Source of the DNA: Sandaracinobacteroides sayramensis | GTDB taxonomy: Bacteria > Pseudomonadota > Alphaproteobacteria > Sphingomonadales > Sphingomonadaceae | DNA: 48,227 nucleotides | NCBI RefSeq assembly: GCF_022014495.1 | Contig: NZ_JAKLSQ010000003.1 | Location: 247,258-295,484, forward strand | Direction of reading: 5' to 3' | Part shown: positions 25,373 through 34,019 of the stretch, in pieces | Layout of the letters: each line of letters opens with the position of its first letter | Numbering within the stretch: position 1 is the stretch's first letter | Position numbers and translations under genes: made by a program | The notes under the pieces: generated by a model | The model's database searches: none | The model's input: the letters and a program-made list of their open reading frames with translations, nothing else | What the model was told of the DNA's origin: nothing

Positions 25373-26107
25373 ATGTCACATGAAGATCATGACGGAGCGC
25401 AGGACTGCTGCGCGGTCGACCGGCGGGGGTTGCTGACGGTCTCGGCTTTTGCGGCACTGGCGGCGACAGGTATGTCCGCTCCCGCAGGTGCGCAGGTGCT
25501 GACCGCCGAAATACGCGAGACGCTGACGCCCGAGCAGATCATTGCCCTCATCCTGAAGGGCAATGCGCGTTTTACCTCCGGCACGCAACGTCCTCGCGAC
25601 TGGCTTGCCGAACAGCGCGAAACGGCCGCCGGCCAGCATCCGGCCGCAGTCTTTCTTTCCTGCGTGGACAGCCGGGCGCCGGTTGAAGTGGTCTGCGACA
25701 TCGGCATTGGGCAAGCGTTCAACGCCCGTGTCGCCGGCAACGCCGTCAATGACGATATTCTAGGTTCCATGGAGTTCGCAACTGCTGCCGCCGGCGCGAA
25801 GGTGGTGATGGTGATGGGCCACAGCGCCTGCGGCGCGATCAAGGGCGCGATCGACGATGTCCGCCTGGGCAACCTCACCCTGCTGCTGGCGCGTTTCAAG
25901 AACGCGATCGAGGAAACGAAGTTTGAAGGTGACAGGACTTCGAAAAATCCAGCCTTTGTAGACGCTGTGGCGCACACCAATGTGCGGAAATCTATCCAGT
26001 CGATCCGGGATCGTTCACCCGTGCTGCGCGACTTGGAGCAGAACAAGAAGATCGCCATCGTTGGCTCCTTCTACGATCTGGAATCCGGGCGAGTGGCTTT
26101 GGTTTAA
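25373..26107 (+). CDS. Exported beta-class carbonic anhydrase
   Basis: Reversible hydration of CO2. It has 244 residues. The zinc site of the beta class is complete: Cys97 and Asp99-Arg101 (SCVDSR), His150 and Cys153 (GHSACG). The N-terminus has a twin-arginine-like signal (VDRRGLLTVSAFAALAATG, ending at APAGAQ), which suggests export in a folded state. Before it lie HEDHD and a Cys12-Cys13 pair, an unusual leader of 16 residues. GAGGGG precedes the ATG. It stands alone and is followed by a strong hairpin. Its role may be periplasmic pH or bicarbonate supply (inference). Confidence 0.92.
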   Translation: MSHEDHDGAQDCCAVDRRGLLTVSAFAALAATGMSAPAGAQVLTAEIRETLTPEQIIALILKGNARFTSGTQRPRDWLAEQRETAAGQHPAAVFLSCVDSRAPVEVVCDIGIGQAFNARVAGNAVNDDILGSMEFATAAAGAKVVMVMGHSACGAIKGAIDDVRLGNLTLLLARFKNAIEETKFEGDRTSKNPAFVDAVAHTNVRKSIQSIRDRSPVLRDLEQNKKIAIVGSFYDLESGRVALV

Positions 26108-26129
26108 GGTTTAAGGCTCATCCGGAAAA

Positions 26130-26173
26130 GCTGGCCGCGGAATGACGAGATTAGCTCTAATTCCGCGGCCAGC
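26130..26173 (+). terminator. Strong hairpin after the carbonic anhydrase gene
   Basis: Perfect 14-bp arms (GCTGGCCGCGGAAT and ATTCCGCGGCCAGC) with a 16-base loop lie 22 bases after the stop codon. No T-run follows, so it may act as a Rho-dependent stop or an mRNA stabiliser. Confidence 0.6.
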
Positions 26174-26299
26174 GAGAGCCGCCTGGGGGCCATCCAGAGA
26201 ATAGGCGGCCACTTTGGGGTTGAATCCCAATCATCCTCCTGAAATTGCGTGAGCCTATTTATTGAGAGGGCATCCGCTGCCGCGGGAGACCTATTCACG

Positions 26300-26485
26300 A
26301 TGTCGCGTTCGTTGTTCTGGGTGTCGGACGATGCTTGGTCGGTGATCGAACCGCACTTGCGCAAGAACCAGCCCGGCGCACGGTGGCTCGATGGCCGGCG
26401 GGTGATTTCGGGCGTCCTGCATGTGCTGCAGTCTGGCCGCCACTGGTGTGTTTGGCCGGCAGACTATCGGCCGTCAACCACGGCC
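26300..26485 (+). pseudogene. IS5-family transposase, N-terminal fragment
   Basis: The frame starts MSRSLFWVSDDAWSVIEPHL and continues through GARWLDGRRVISGVLHVLQ and GRHWCVWPADYRPSTT. This is the N-terminal DNA-binding part of IS5-group transposases. After about 62 residues the similarity stops and the frame runs into the 36-nt tandem repeat. The DDE catalytic domain is missing, so the element is dead. Usual transposases of this group are 250-330 residues. Confidence 0.75.
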
Positions 26486-26518
26486 AGTACCGGCGAGAAC
26501 CGCGAGAAGGTGTCGACC

Positions 26519-26620
26519 ACCCGTCAGGATGCGGATTTTGCGGCCCGTCGCCAACGCAATGGCTCAGGGATGCTGGTCTTCTGGACCCGTCAGGATGCGG
26601 ATTTTGCGGCCCGTCGCCAA
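26519..26620. repeat. Two identical 36-nt direct repeats, 66 nt apart
   Basis: Copies at 26519-26554 and 26585-26620 are identical. Each begins ACCCGTCAGGATGCGG and ends CCCGTCGCCAA, with a 30-base spacer. They follow the IS5 remnant directly. Multiple terminal repeats of this kind are known at the ends of IS21-family elements, so this may be the end of a second, otherwise lost insertion sequence. Confidence 0.7.
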
Positions 26621-27033
26621 CTGGTCATGGAGGAAGTCCATGGCCCAACACACCGTTTACGCAGGCGGCCGGGCAGCGGTCTTCCCTCAGCTTCGCCTTC
26701 ACCCAGGGCATACTCGTCATACCTTGAGAGGAGCAAAGAGCCGATGAAGCGCCGTCCGGCGCAGTTGCCGGTCCACGGCCCTGCTTACAACGCCTAGGTG
26801 GTAAGGATATCCGTTACGCCTTTCACATAGAGTTGCGGACAGGGTTCCGAGATGATATTTATGCACATAACTCTCAATAGCAGAAATATGTGGCATGACA
26901 GGATGTGAAGGATCGGAGCGGACATCTGCCGCGTCCTGCCCCGCTTTCTCCGGCAGAAGTGTGAACCAGCCCGCCAATATCGACGCCGCCGCACGGATCG
27001 GGACCGCCCAAATCCGATGGCGCAACTGACGAC
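26621..27033. other. Insertion-sequence debris and regulator upstream region
   Basis: No clear full gene. It contains short frames that look like transposon remains and a 17-residue frame at 26744-26797 (MKRRPAQLPVHGPAYNA) with a purine-rich GAGAGGAG 10 bases upstream, whose reality is doubtful. The last 200 bases, with TATTTATGCACATAACTC, probably hold the promoter of the AraC gene. Confidence 0.45.
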
Positions 27034-27885
27034 ATGGACGGTGATCCCGCCACCTCCGCTGAAAACGGCAGAGCGGCTTTGGATAAACAGGCTCTGTCGC
27101 ACTGGCTGATGCACGAGGCCGTTGCCGAAGCCCGCTCTTACGAAATGACGGTCTCTCCCGGCCTGCATGTGAGCGCGGCCATCGCCACCATGCGCACCGG
27201 CAGCCGGGGGCTAGGCGCGTTCGAGTTCAAGGGCGCGGGCCTGAGTTGCATGAGCCTGGATGGCGAACATCGGTTCGAAACCACCTTGCTGGCGGGCGAT
27301 ACGCGGACCCTGGGCCTGTATCTTCCCTTAGCGGACGATCCGGACTGCGCGCCGGAAACCGCGCATATTCTGAAAGCCCTTGGTTCCGGGACGCAGGTGC
27401 GCGCGACATATAAGGCTCCGGCTGCCCTGATCTGCCGTCTTTGCTCGCCACTGGACCCCTGGTTTTCCGGCACGGCCCGCGCCATCGCGATGGAAGCGCG
27501 CCAACTTGAGCTGAAGGCAACTATTCTCGCCTGGTTGCAGGGCGGGCATGAAAGCCGCGCGCATCGCCACCATGGCCACGCGCGCAAGGCACATGACATC
27601 ATCCATGACGATCCGGGAGCCCCCGTTACCATAGCCTTCCTTGCCCGCGAGGTTGGCCTCAACGCCCGTTCGCTCACGGAGGCGTTCCGGGCCGTGTACG
27701 GCGTCAGCATCGCCACCTGTCTGGCCAATGCCCGGCTGGAACTGGCGCTTGAAATGCTCGCGACCGGGGCATCGGCCAGTCAGGTGGCGCATCGGATCGG
27801 CTATGCGCCAGCCTATTTCTCCATGGCTTTCCGCCGCCGCTATGGCCTGTCGCCCAGCGCGGTGCGCCCTGCTCCCGATAGCTGA
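27034..27885 (+). CDS. AraC-family regulator beside a TonB receptor (PchR-like)
   Basis: A 283-residue regulator. The N-terminal ligand-binding half (1-180) contains SPGLHVSAAIATMRTG. The C-terminal AraC DNA-binding domain (about 185-280) has two helix-turn-helix units: VTIAFLAREVGLNARSLTEA and ASASQVAHRIGYAPAYFSMA, ending with FRRRYGLSPSAV. The size and the 89-bp distance to a co-directional TonB receptor fit PchR-type regulators, which activate a siderophore receptor when the siderophore is present. Two palindromes lie in the gap. The start is not certain; the ATG chosen lacks a strong ribosome-binding site. Confidence 0.88.
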   Translation: MDGDPATSAENGRAALDKQALSHWLMHEAVAEARSYEMTVSPGLHVSAAIATMRTGSRGLGAFEFKGAGLSCMSLDGEHRFETTLLAGDTRTLGLYLPLADDPDCAPETAHILKALGSGTQVRATYKAPAALICRLCSPLDPWFSGTARAIAMEARQLELKATILAWLQGGHESRAHRHHGHARKAHDIIHDDPGAPVTIAFLAREVGLNARSLTEAFRAVYGVSIATCLANARLELALEMLATGASASQVAHRIGYAPAYFSMAFRRRYGLSPSAVRPAPDS

Positions 27886-27895
27886 AGAATCATGC

Positions 27896-27950
27896 CGGAT
27901 ATCTAATATCCGAACCATTGCCGCCTCGCAGCGAAAGTCGCACTTGCGAC
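27896..27950. promoter_or_regulatory. Two palindromes upstream of the TonB receptor
   Basis: A 17-bp palindrome (27896-27912, arms CGGATAT and ATATCCG) and a 14-bp palindrome (27937-27950, arms GTCGCA and TGCGAC) lie between the AraC stop and the receptor start. The second sits beside GCGAAAGTCGCA, similar in style to AraC/PchR boxes. They are candidate operators of the receptor gene. Confidence 0.5.
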
Positions 27951-27974
27951 CCATTCGCAAATAATGGGGCAAAC

Positions 27975-30155
27975 ATGAAATTTCACCTCCTTCTCGGCTG
28001 CGCATTTCCGCTGAGCCTATTCCTGTCTCTTCCGGCTCAGGCCCAAACCGGCGACAAGCCTGTGCGAGAGGTGGCGGAAGCCGATGATATCATCGTCACG
28101 GGAAGTCGCCGGGAAGAACGCCTTGCCGACGCACCCGTTGCCGCGACCGTGATGGGGGAAAATTTCGTCCGCGAGGCCCGAATCGACAGCTTGCGCCAGA
28201 TCGACGATTTCGTGCCGAACGTGCAGTTCAACCAGACCAGCCAGATCGGCGGCACATACATCACGATTCGCGGCATCGAATCCAACCCCTTCATCGTCAA
28301 TCGGGCGGCGGTCTACGTCGATGGCGTTCCGTTTCGCAGCGTCGACAATCTGGTGCTTCCGGCAATCGAGCAGATTGAAGTGCTGAGGGGGCCGCAGGGC
28401 ACCCTCTATGGCGCCAACACCGAGTCAGGCCTGATCATCATCCGCACCCGCGCGCCATCCGATCATCTGGAAGCGGAGGCGAGCGGCTCCGTTTACGGCT
28501 TCGGGAATGGGCATGGCGTGGAACTGACGGCGCACGTCTCAGGGCCGCTTACATCCACCCTTGGCGCGTCTCTGACAGTCAAGCATGAGAATACCGACAG
28601 TTTCACCCGCAACATCGCGTCGTCCATCGGCGAACCGGGCGCACTTCGCGAGACCTATGTTCAGGGTCGGCTGCGCTGGGAACCGACAGACAGGCTGACG
28701 CTGGATCTGCTGGGCAATGCGTTCATCCAGCGCACGCCCGGCCTCTATGAACTCGAATTCTCGCCTATGGACCGGGATATATATAATCTGGTCTATCTGG
28801 GCACGCTGAACAGCAAGCCCAACGGACGGTTCGAGCGTGTAAACGACGCGCCCGCCAACACGCGGCTCGAAGCCTATACGTTCGCAACCGCTGCGACATA
28901 TGAATTCGATTTCGCCAAGCTGGACGCAAATTTCTCGATCCGGCGCGAACGCAACTCATCGCAAGGCCTCGACATCGACCTGACGGCCGCGCCCCTGTCG
29001 GCCGGCGGCAACCGGACACGCGATCGCGAACTGAACGCGGAGATCAGGTTGTCGGCCCTGACGTCCTCCACCATCCAATGGGTAATAGGCGTCAACGGCT
29101 ATACCGAGCGGCATCGCGGCCAACTTGGAACGTTGCTGGGCGCAGGAGGCATCGACGATTACTCCTACGCCCCCTGGCAGGCCAACGAGGGCAAGGGATA
29201 TGCCCTGTTCGGGCAAGCGACGATACCGCTTGCCGCCACCGTCCATTTGACGGGCGGGTTGCGCTATGACTGGGCGGAACGCACCAAGCGCCAGGCTGCG
29301 GGCGAACTGAATCTGGGGCCGCTGGGCACTTTCCTCTACACCGCCGAGAATCGCACCGGATCGTTCGATGAGTTCCTGCCCAAGCTTGCCATCGACTGGA
29401 AGGCGGCGCCCAATCTTCTGCTGTATGCGTCAGCCGCAAAGGGCTGGATTCCGGGTGGCTTCAACCTGCAGGCCGCAGTTCCCTCACTCGGAGAACGCTT
29501 CACGGCCTATGATTCGGAAACGCTGAAAAGCTACGAGGCCGGCTTCAAGCTGGAACTGCTCGACCGTCGCCTGCTTCTGTCGGCCGCGGCCTTCCATATC
29601 AAGGCCTCGAACTGGCAGGAAAATGTCGTTCCCACCGACGACAATGGCGTGGTGCTTTCGACCACGGTCGTGACGTCGGATTCCAGTATTCGCAGCAACG
29701 GGTTCGAGATGGAACTGGTCGGCAGACCTGCCGCAAACCTCGATCTTGCCCTGTCGTTCGGATATGTCGACGCCCGATATGTCGAGTATCGATATGATAC
29801 GACCCGAGACTATTCAGGCAACAGGGTCAAGCTGACACCCCAATGGGATTTTTCAGCCTCCGCGAGCTGGCGCCCGTGGGACGGCCTGTTCCTGCGCGGC
29901 GAAGCAAACGGGACCGGCAAGGCCATGCTGAACCCGGCCAACACGGTCGCCCAGGACATGGCGTGGATGTTCAACGCTCAAATCGGCTGGGAAGCCGAGC
30001 GCTGGTCAGCGCGCCTTTTCGCCGAGAACATAGCGGACAAGCTGGTCTACACTTCCACCGCCTATGAGAATTTCCTCTTCGGTTTCGACGGGGGATATTA
30101 CGCCACTCCGGGAAAACCGCGCGTCATCGGCGTCGAGTTCGGATTGAAGTTCTAA
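27975..30155 (+). CDS. TonB-dependent siderophore-type receptor
   Basis: Outer-membrane receptor of 726 residues from the ATG at 27975, which gives a clear signal peptide (MKFHLLLGCAFPLSLFLSLP, then AQAQ). A TonB box-like DDIIVTGSRR follows at about residue 38. The plug includes IRGIESNPFIVNRAAVYVDG and IEQIEVLRGPQGTLYGANTE. The barrel ends in VIGVEFGLKF with terminal Phe. The receptor resembles FyuA/pyochelin-type receptors in pattern, but the ligand is not certain. The AraC gene upstream supports a regulated iron-siderophore uptake role. No biosynthesis genes lie nearby, so a foreign siderophore is likely. Confidence 0.92.
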   Translation: MKFHLLLGCAFPLSLFLSLPAQAQTGDKPVREVAEADDIIVTGSRREERLADAPVAATVMGENFVREARIDSLRQIDDFVPNVQFNQTSQIGGTYITIRGIESNPFIVNRAAVYVDGVPFRSVDNLVLPAIEQIEVLRGPQGTLYGANTESGLIIIRTRAPSDHLEAEASGSVYGFGNGHGVELTAHVSGPLTSTLGASLTVKHENTDSFTRNIASSIGEPGALRETYVQGRLRWEPTDRLTLDLLGNAFIQRTPGLYELEFSPMDRDIYNLVYLGTLNSKPNGRFERVNDAPANTRLEAYTFATAATYEFDFAKLDANFSIRRERNSSQGLDIDLTAAPLSAGGNRTRDRELNAEIRLSALTSSTIQWVIGVNGYTERHRGQLGTLLGAGGIDDYSYAPWQANEGKGYALFGQATIPLAATVHLTGGLRYDWAERTKRQAAGELNLGPLGTFLYTAENRTGSFDEFLPKLAIDWKAAPNLLLYASAAKGWIPGGFNLQAAVPSLGERFTAYDSETLKSYEAGFKLELLDRRLLLSAAAFHIKASNWQENVVPTDDNGVVLSTTVVTSDSSIRSNGFEMELVGRPAANLDLALSFGYVDARYVEYRYDTTRDYSGNRVKLTPQWDFSASASWRPWDGLFLRGEANGTGKAMLNPANTVAQDMAWMFNAQIGWEAERWSARLFAENIADKLVYTSTAYENFLFGFDGGYYATPGKPRVIGVEFGLKF

Positions 30156-30207
30156 CGACCTTGCGCGCCGGCTGAGGCGGCCGCTTCAAGACAAATACCA
30201 ATCTGCG

Positions 30208-31455
30208 TCATGGGGCCGGCAACAGCCGCGCGGGGTTGCGGATCGACTCGCCGAACAACCGCGCGCTTTCGGTCGAGGCGGTGTCGGCGTCTTTCACCAC
30301 GGCCGAGAATTGCAGGAAGCTGTGGGTGAGGGAGGAATAGTTGGTATAGCGCACCGGCACACCGTCTTCTTCCAGCCTGTCGGCGAACCTGCGCCCGGAA
30401 TCGCGCAATATGTCGAATCCGGCAGTGGCGACGATCGTGGGCGGCAGGCCCGCGAGACTATTGGCGGAGACCGGGTTCATAAACTCGTCCGCTTCGCGGA
30501 TACGATCGCGTCGATAGTCCTCGAACACCCGTGGCAGGATGAACTCGATGAACGCGCTGTCGAGCGCATAGCCCTTGCCGAACAGCCTGTAGGACGGGTC
30601 ATCCTGCGGCAGCCCGGCGCCGGGATAGAAAAGCAGCATGGCTGCGGGCACCGGCTTGCCCGCTTTCACCTGACGCTGGGCGATGTTGATGGCGACATGG
30701 CCCCCGGCGCTGTCGCCGCCGACGCCGACCTTCGCCGGGTCGCCACCGAACGATGCCGCATTGGCGCGCGCCCAGAGGAAGCTGTCCTCGCCATCGTCGC
30801 TGGCGGCAGGATAGCGATGCTCGGGCGCGAGACGGTAATTTACCGAAAGGACGATCGCTTTCGCCTCGTTGGCGAGCAGCCGCGACACCCGGTCGTGCGA
30901 GGCGATGCTCGCGAAGATCCAGCCGCCGCCATGATGGTAGACCAGCACCGGAAGCGGTCCGACACCTTCTCCCTTCGGCCGGTAGATGCGGATCGGAATC
31001 GGGCCGCGTCGCCCCTCGATGATCCGGTCGTCCACCCGCGCCATTTCCGGCGTGACCTTCGTGTAGAGCCGCCATTCGCGGTCGATGCCATGCCGGATGA
31101 ACCCGCGCCCCCAGGGGGTCGAGAAGATCAGCGGCGCGGTGCGCCATATCCAGGGCGCGACGGGGCGGCTCTGCTCCATCATATATTGCAGCTTCGGATC
31201 GATCGTCTGCCCGTCCACTGTTTCGCGCGGGCCTTGCAAATGCTCCAGAAACCAGCTTTCCGGCTGCGCATAGAAGGCAACCGCTTCCCGTTCCGCCTTC
31301 GTGGGCACGAACGGCTCGACCGGAGCAACGCTGGCGGCAAAGAAGAACTGGAGGCCGGCAAACGCCAGCGCGAGGAGAAGGATGAAGCTTCCCAGCGTCC
31401 ACTTGACCAGCCGCAGGTTCCGGTTGGAAGCACTCTGCCGAATGGATCGCTCCAT
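30208..31455 (-). CDS. Membrane-anchored alpha/beta-hydrolase, HSL family
   Basis: Esterase or lipase of the hormone-sensitive lipase family. It has 415 residues from the ATG at 31455; a start at 31482 adds nine. One N-terminal transmembrane helix (about 18-40, LGSFILLLALAFAGLQFFFA) anchors it, with the enzyme probably in the periplasm. The oxyanion motif HHGGGW and nucleophile elbow GDSAGG are complete. The catalytic Asp and His fit AGFDILRDSG and LTHSFLQF near the C-terminus. The stop lies 53 bp from the receptor stop, with convergent orientation. The substrate is unknown; cleaving siderophore esters is a guess from context only. Confidence 0.88.
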   Translation of the reverse strand: MERSIRQSASNRNLRLVKWTLGSFILLLALAFAGLQFFFAASVAPVEPFVPTKAEREAVAFYAQPESWFLEHLQGPRETVDGQTIDPKLQYMMEQSRPVAPWIWRTAPLIFSTPWGRGFIRHGIDREWRLYTKVTPEMARVDDRIIEGRRGPIPIRIYRPKGEGVGPLPVLVYHHGGGWIFASIASHDRVSRLLANEAKAIVLSVNYRLAPEHRYPAASDDGEDSFLWARANAASFGGDPAKVGVGGDSAGGHVAINIAQRQVKAGKPVPAAMLLFYPGAGLPQDDPSYRLFGKGYALDSAFIEFILPRVFEDYRRDRIREADEFMNPVSANSLAGLPPTIVATAGFDILRDSGRRFADRLEEDGVPVRYTNYSSLTHSFLQFSAVVKDADTASTESARLFGESIRNPARLLPAP

Positions 31456-31879
31456 CACTGCGGGCGGAGAGCCGGCGTGCAATGGCTTTTCATCTTGGAT
31501 GCATTCTAAAATTCGCCTTCATGCACGTTGGTTACATTATTGCGATTAATTCGCAATTACATGAAAGCAGTTCGTACAGCAACTCCTTATTGCCTGTGAC
31601 GAGACGGAATTAGGGCAGGCTGCTCGCATTCCTCCACCATCATATCGGCATCGCCTTTCGCTTTGGCGATGCGTAGCAACATGGGCAATCACCCCCGCAT
31701 TTGCCATTAACGGCTCTGTTCAGTCGGTCAGCTTCTTCCGCATAATATGATCCGGGCCTTCCGCCGACAGCGTTTCGGTCACTGCTAAAGCCATATGCTG
31801 GTTGGTCAGACAACTGAAGAACCGCAGGCGATCTGGACCACATGCCGGCCATGTCGCGGTCGATGGCGTCTGCCGTGAT

Positions 31880-31987
31880 GCCTGCTGTTGCGGAAGCGCG
31901 CAGCACCAAGCCCGTGTCAACGCCGGGGGTAATGGTCAGGATCGCAGCAGCGGCCAGAAAGGCAAGAAGCAGCGTGGGATCAACCAT
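31880..31987 (-). pseudogene. LysE/RhtB-type exporter, N-terminal remnant
   Basis: Read from the ATG at 31987, 36 residues (MVDPTLLLAFLAAAAILTIT, then PGVDTGLVLRASATAG) match the first helix and PG(x)D signature of LysE-family amino-acid exporters. After this point the match ends and the frame stays open with no further membrane helices. A full protein has about 200 residues, so the gene is broken. The surrounding 31.48-32.05 kb is otherwise without genes and AT-rich in parts. Confidence 0.65.
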
Positions 31988-32057
31988 CCCCTCTTCCTGC
32001 AATAACGCCGAGAAGCTGTCCAACATTTGGCGGCAGCAAAATATGCTTGCGAATAAT

Positions 32058-32081
32058 ACTTGCTACCGGTAGGTAGCAAGT
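32058..32081. promoter_or_regulatory. Perfect 24-bp palindrome, probable TetR operator
   Basis: Arms ACTTGCTACC and GGTAGCAAGT are perfectly complementary around a GGTA centre. It lies 53 bp before the MFS start and immediately after an AATAAT sequence that could be a -10. The symmetry fits a TetR dimer pair. The likely binder is the TetR encoded behind the MFS gene, giving autoregulation of exporter and repressor. Confidence 0.75.
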
Positions 32082-32134
32082 GCCTCTCGAAGGTCTCGGC
32101 CCGTGGTGACACCGGCTTTGCAAACGGTATTGCA

Positions 32135-33364
32135 ATGACAACGGATATCCTTTCGCGCCCGGCGCCCCTGCGCATAGCGGTGGGGCTCGGCCTGATCACG
32201 CTGCTGGGGCCCGCTTCGGTCGACATGTACCTGCCCTCGATCCCGGTCATGGCGGACGACCTCGCTATCCCCTACACGACCATGCAGCTGACGCTGACGG
32301 TATTCCTGCTCGCCATGGGAGGCGGCCAACTCGTGTTCGGGCCGGTGATCGACGCGCTCGGGCGGCGGCGCCCCTTGCTCGCGGCCATCGCTTTGTTCGT
32401 TGCGACCTCGCTCTGGGCGGCATCGGCGCAGTCGGTGGAAAGCCTGATCGCGGCGCGCTTCCTTCAGGGCCTCGCCGCCTCGCTGGCGCTGGTCACGGCG
32501 ATGAGCAGCGTGCGCGACGTCGCTGAAGGCGTGCGCGCGGCGCAACTTTTCGCGCTGCTGATGACCATCCAGGGTCTCGGCCCGGTGCTGGCACCAGCCG
32601 TCGGCGGCGTGATCGGCGAGGCCTTCGGCTGGCGCGGCGTGTTCCTCGCGCTTGCCGCGCTCGGGGTGGGGGTCGCCGCCAATACGCTGGCGAACCTGCC
32701 CGAATCGCTGGCGCACGATAAGCGCTCTTCGCTGAACCTGTCGGCGGTGATGCGGACTTATGCCGGGATCGTCTCCGACCGGCGCTTCATGCTGCCGGGC
32801 CTGGCGCTCGCGGCCGTCTTCTTCTTCCTCTTCGCCTATATCGGCGGCGCGTCCTATGCCTACCAGACTGGCTATGGCCTGTCCCCGCGCGACTTCGGCT
32901 TCGTCTTTGGCGCGACGGGGACGGCCGTGCTGATCGGCGCGATGGCAAGCGCGAAGCTGGTGACGCGCTTGCGCATCGAGGCGCTGGCATTGGCCGGCGC
33001 GCTGGCAATGCTGGCGGGCGCGTTGATCGGCCTCTTCTCGGCACTCGGCGGCGTCGGCCTGCCGGGCATCGTCACGGGCATGTTCCTCGCGCTGGCCGGG
33101 CTCGGCATTGCGGAAGCGACGCTGATGTCGGTCGCGCTGGCCACCCGAACGACGGCGCTCGGCGCGAGCGCGGCGCTGCTCGGCGCTTTCCCGCTGCTGC
33201 TCGGCGCCGCCGCGACGCCGGTCGCCGCTATGGTCGCGGAGATCGGTGCGGCGCATTGGCTCGGCCTTCTCGCCGCCACCGGCCTTGCTGCCAGCGGCCT
33301 TGCCTTCACCACCGCACGAATGGTTTCGAGGCACGGCCTGCAGGTGGGCCTGCAACACGGATAA
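32135..33364 (+). CDS. MFS multidrug exporter, Bcr/CflA family
   Basis: Inner-membrane drug:proton antiporter with 12 predicted helices, 409 residues from the ATG at 32135. The first helix carries the Bcr/CflA-typical ASVDMYLPSIPVMADDL, then TMQLTLTVFLLAMGGGQL and the MFS loop motif GPVIDALGRRRPL. The antiporter motif C lies in IQGLGPVLAPAVGGVIGEAF. This group exports chloramphenicol, bicyclomycin and other compounds; the substrate here is unknown. A TetR gene follows after 14 bp, and a palindromic operator precedes it, so expression is likely induced by the substrate. Confidence 0.92.
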   Translation: MTTDILSRPAPLRIAVGLGLITLLGPASVDMYLPSIPVMADDLAIPYTTMQLTLTVFLLAMGGGQLVFGPVIDALGRRRPLLAAIALFVATSLWAASAQSVESLIAARFLQGLAASLALVTAMSSVRDVAEGVRAAQLFALLMTIQGLGPVLAPAVGGVIGEAFGWRGVFLALAALGVGVAANTLANLPESLAHDKRSSLNLSAVMRTYAGIVSDRRFMLPGLALAAVFFFLFAYIGGASYAYQTGYGLSPRDFGFVFGATGTAVLIGAMASAKLVTRLRIEALALAGALAMLAGALIGLFSALGGVGLPGIVTGMFLALAGLGIAEATLMSVALATRTTALGASAALLGAFPLLLGAAATPVAAMVAEIGAAHWLGLLAATGLAASGLAFTTARMVSRHGLQVGLQHG

Positions 33365-33378
33365 GGGAAAGCGCCGCT

Positions 33379-33987
33379 GTGAAGGAAAGATCCCCTGCCC
33401 TCGTCCGCGTCTGTGAAGCGGCCGTCAGCCATTTCGCGGTCGCGGGCTATGACGGCGCCTCGCTCAGCGAGATCGCCCGCATGGTCGGGATCAGGAAAGC
33501 CTCGCTCTACTCGCATTTCGACGGCAAGGACGAGTTGTTCCTCCAGGTGCTGAAAGACGCAATTGCTGTCGAAAGCCGGTTCGCCGCAGACATTCTGGCC
33601 GCAGATGTCAGCAGTCGAGGTCCAGGCGCGGGCTATGTGGACGCCATCGCCGAACGACATGAAAGCTCGGTCCATCTGCGCTATCTGCTCCGAACCGCCT
33701 ATCTGCCGCCCACTGCCCTCAAGCACGCGATCGGCGAGGGCTACGAGCAGTTCCTGACCGTCTTGCGGTCGGGCTTCCTGCGCCAACTGGACACAAGCGG
33801 ACTGGCGCACATGCAACAGACCGACCGCGTCAGCTACGGCGAGGCTTATATCGGCATCGTCGAAAGCCTGTTTGTCGAACTGACTTATGCCGGCCGCGAA
33901 CCGATGCAGGTGCGTCGTGACGCCCTCTGGTCGCTCCTGACCGACTCGCTCGCCATGCGGACGGCCAAGGAAAGGCATGGAAGATGA
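33379..33987 (+). CDS. TetR-family repressor of the MFS exporter
   Basis: A 202-residue regulator started at GTG 33379, which follows the MFS stop by 14 bp and has an AAGGGAAA ribosome-binding site. The helix-turn-helix lies at residues 15-55 (VSHFAVAGYDGASLSEIARM, then VGIRKASLYSHFDGKDELF). The C-terminal ligand-binding domain is helical and contains RVSYGEAYIGIVESLFVEL. It is transcribed with the exporter, so it probably controls its own operon through the 24-bp palindrome at 32058. The open frame extends upstream, but that region lies inside the MFS gene. Confidence 0.9.
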   Translation: MKERSPALVRVCEAAVSHFAVAGYDGASLSEIARMVGIRKASLYSHFDGKDELFLQVLKDAIAVESRFAADILAADVSSRGPGAGYVDAIAERHESSVHLRYLLRTAYLPPTALKHAIGEGYEQFLTVLRSGFLRQLDTSGLAHMQQTDRVSYGEAYIGIVESLFVELTYAGREPMQVRRDALWSLLTDSLAMRTAKERHGR

Positions 33988-34019
33988 TATCGTCAGCATA
34001 ACGCCTGCCATTCCGGTAT

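Noticed and set aside
26104-26364. An 86-codon frame on the minus strand
   Set aside because: It covers the terminator hairpin and IS end sequence, has no ribosome-binding site and no protein features.
27034-31455. A full siderophore biosynthesis cluster
   Set aside because: Only regulator, receptor and an esterase of unknown substrate are present; no NRPS, NIS synthetase or ABC uptake genes were seen.
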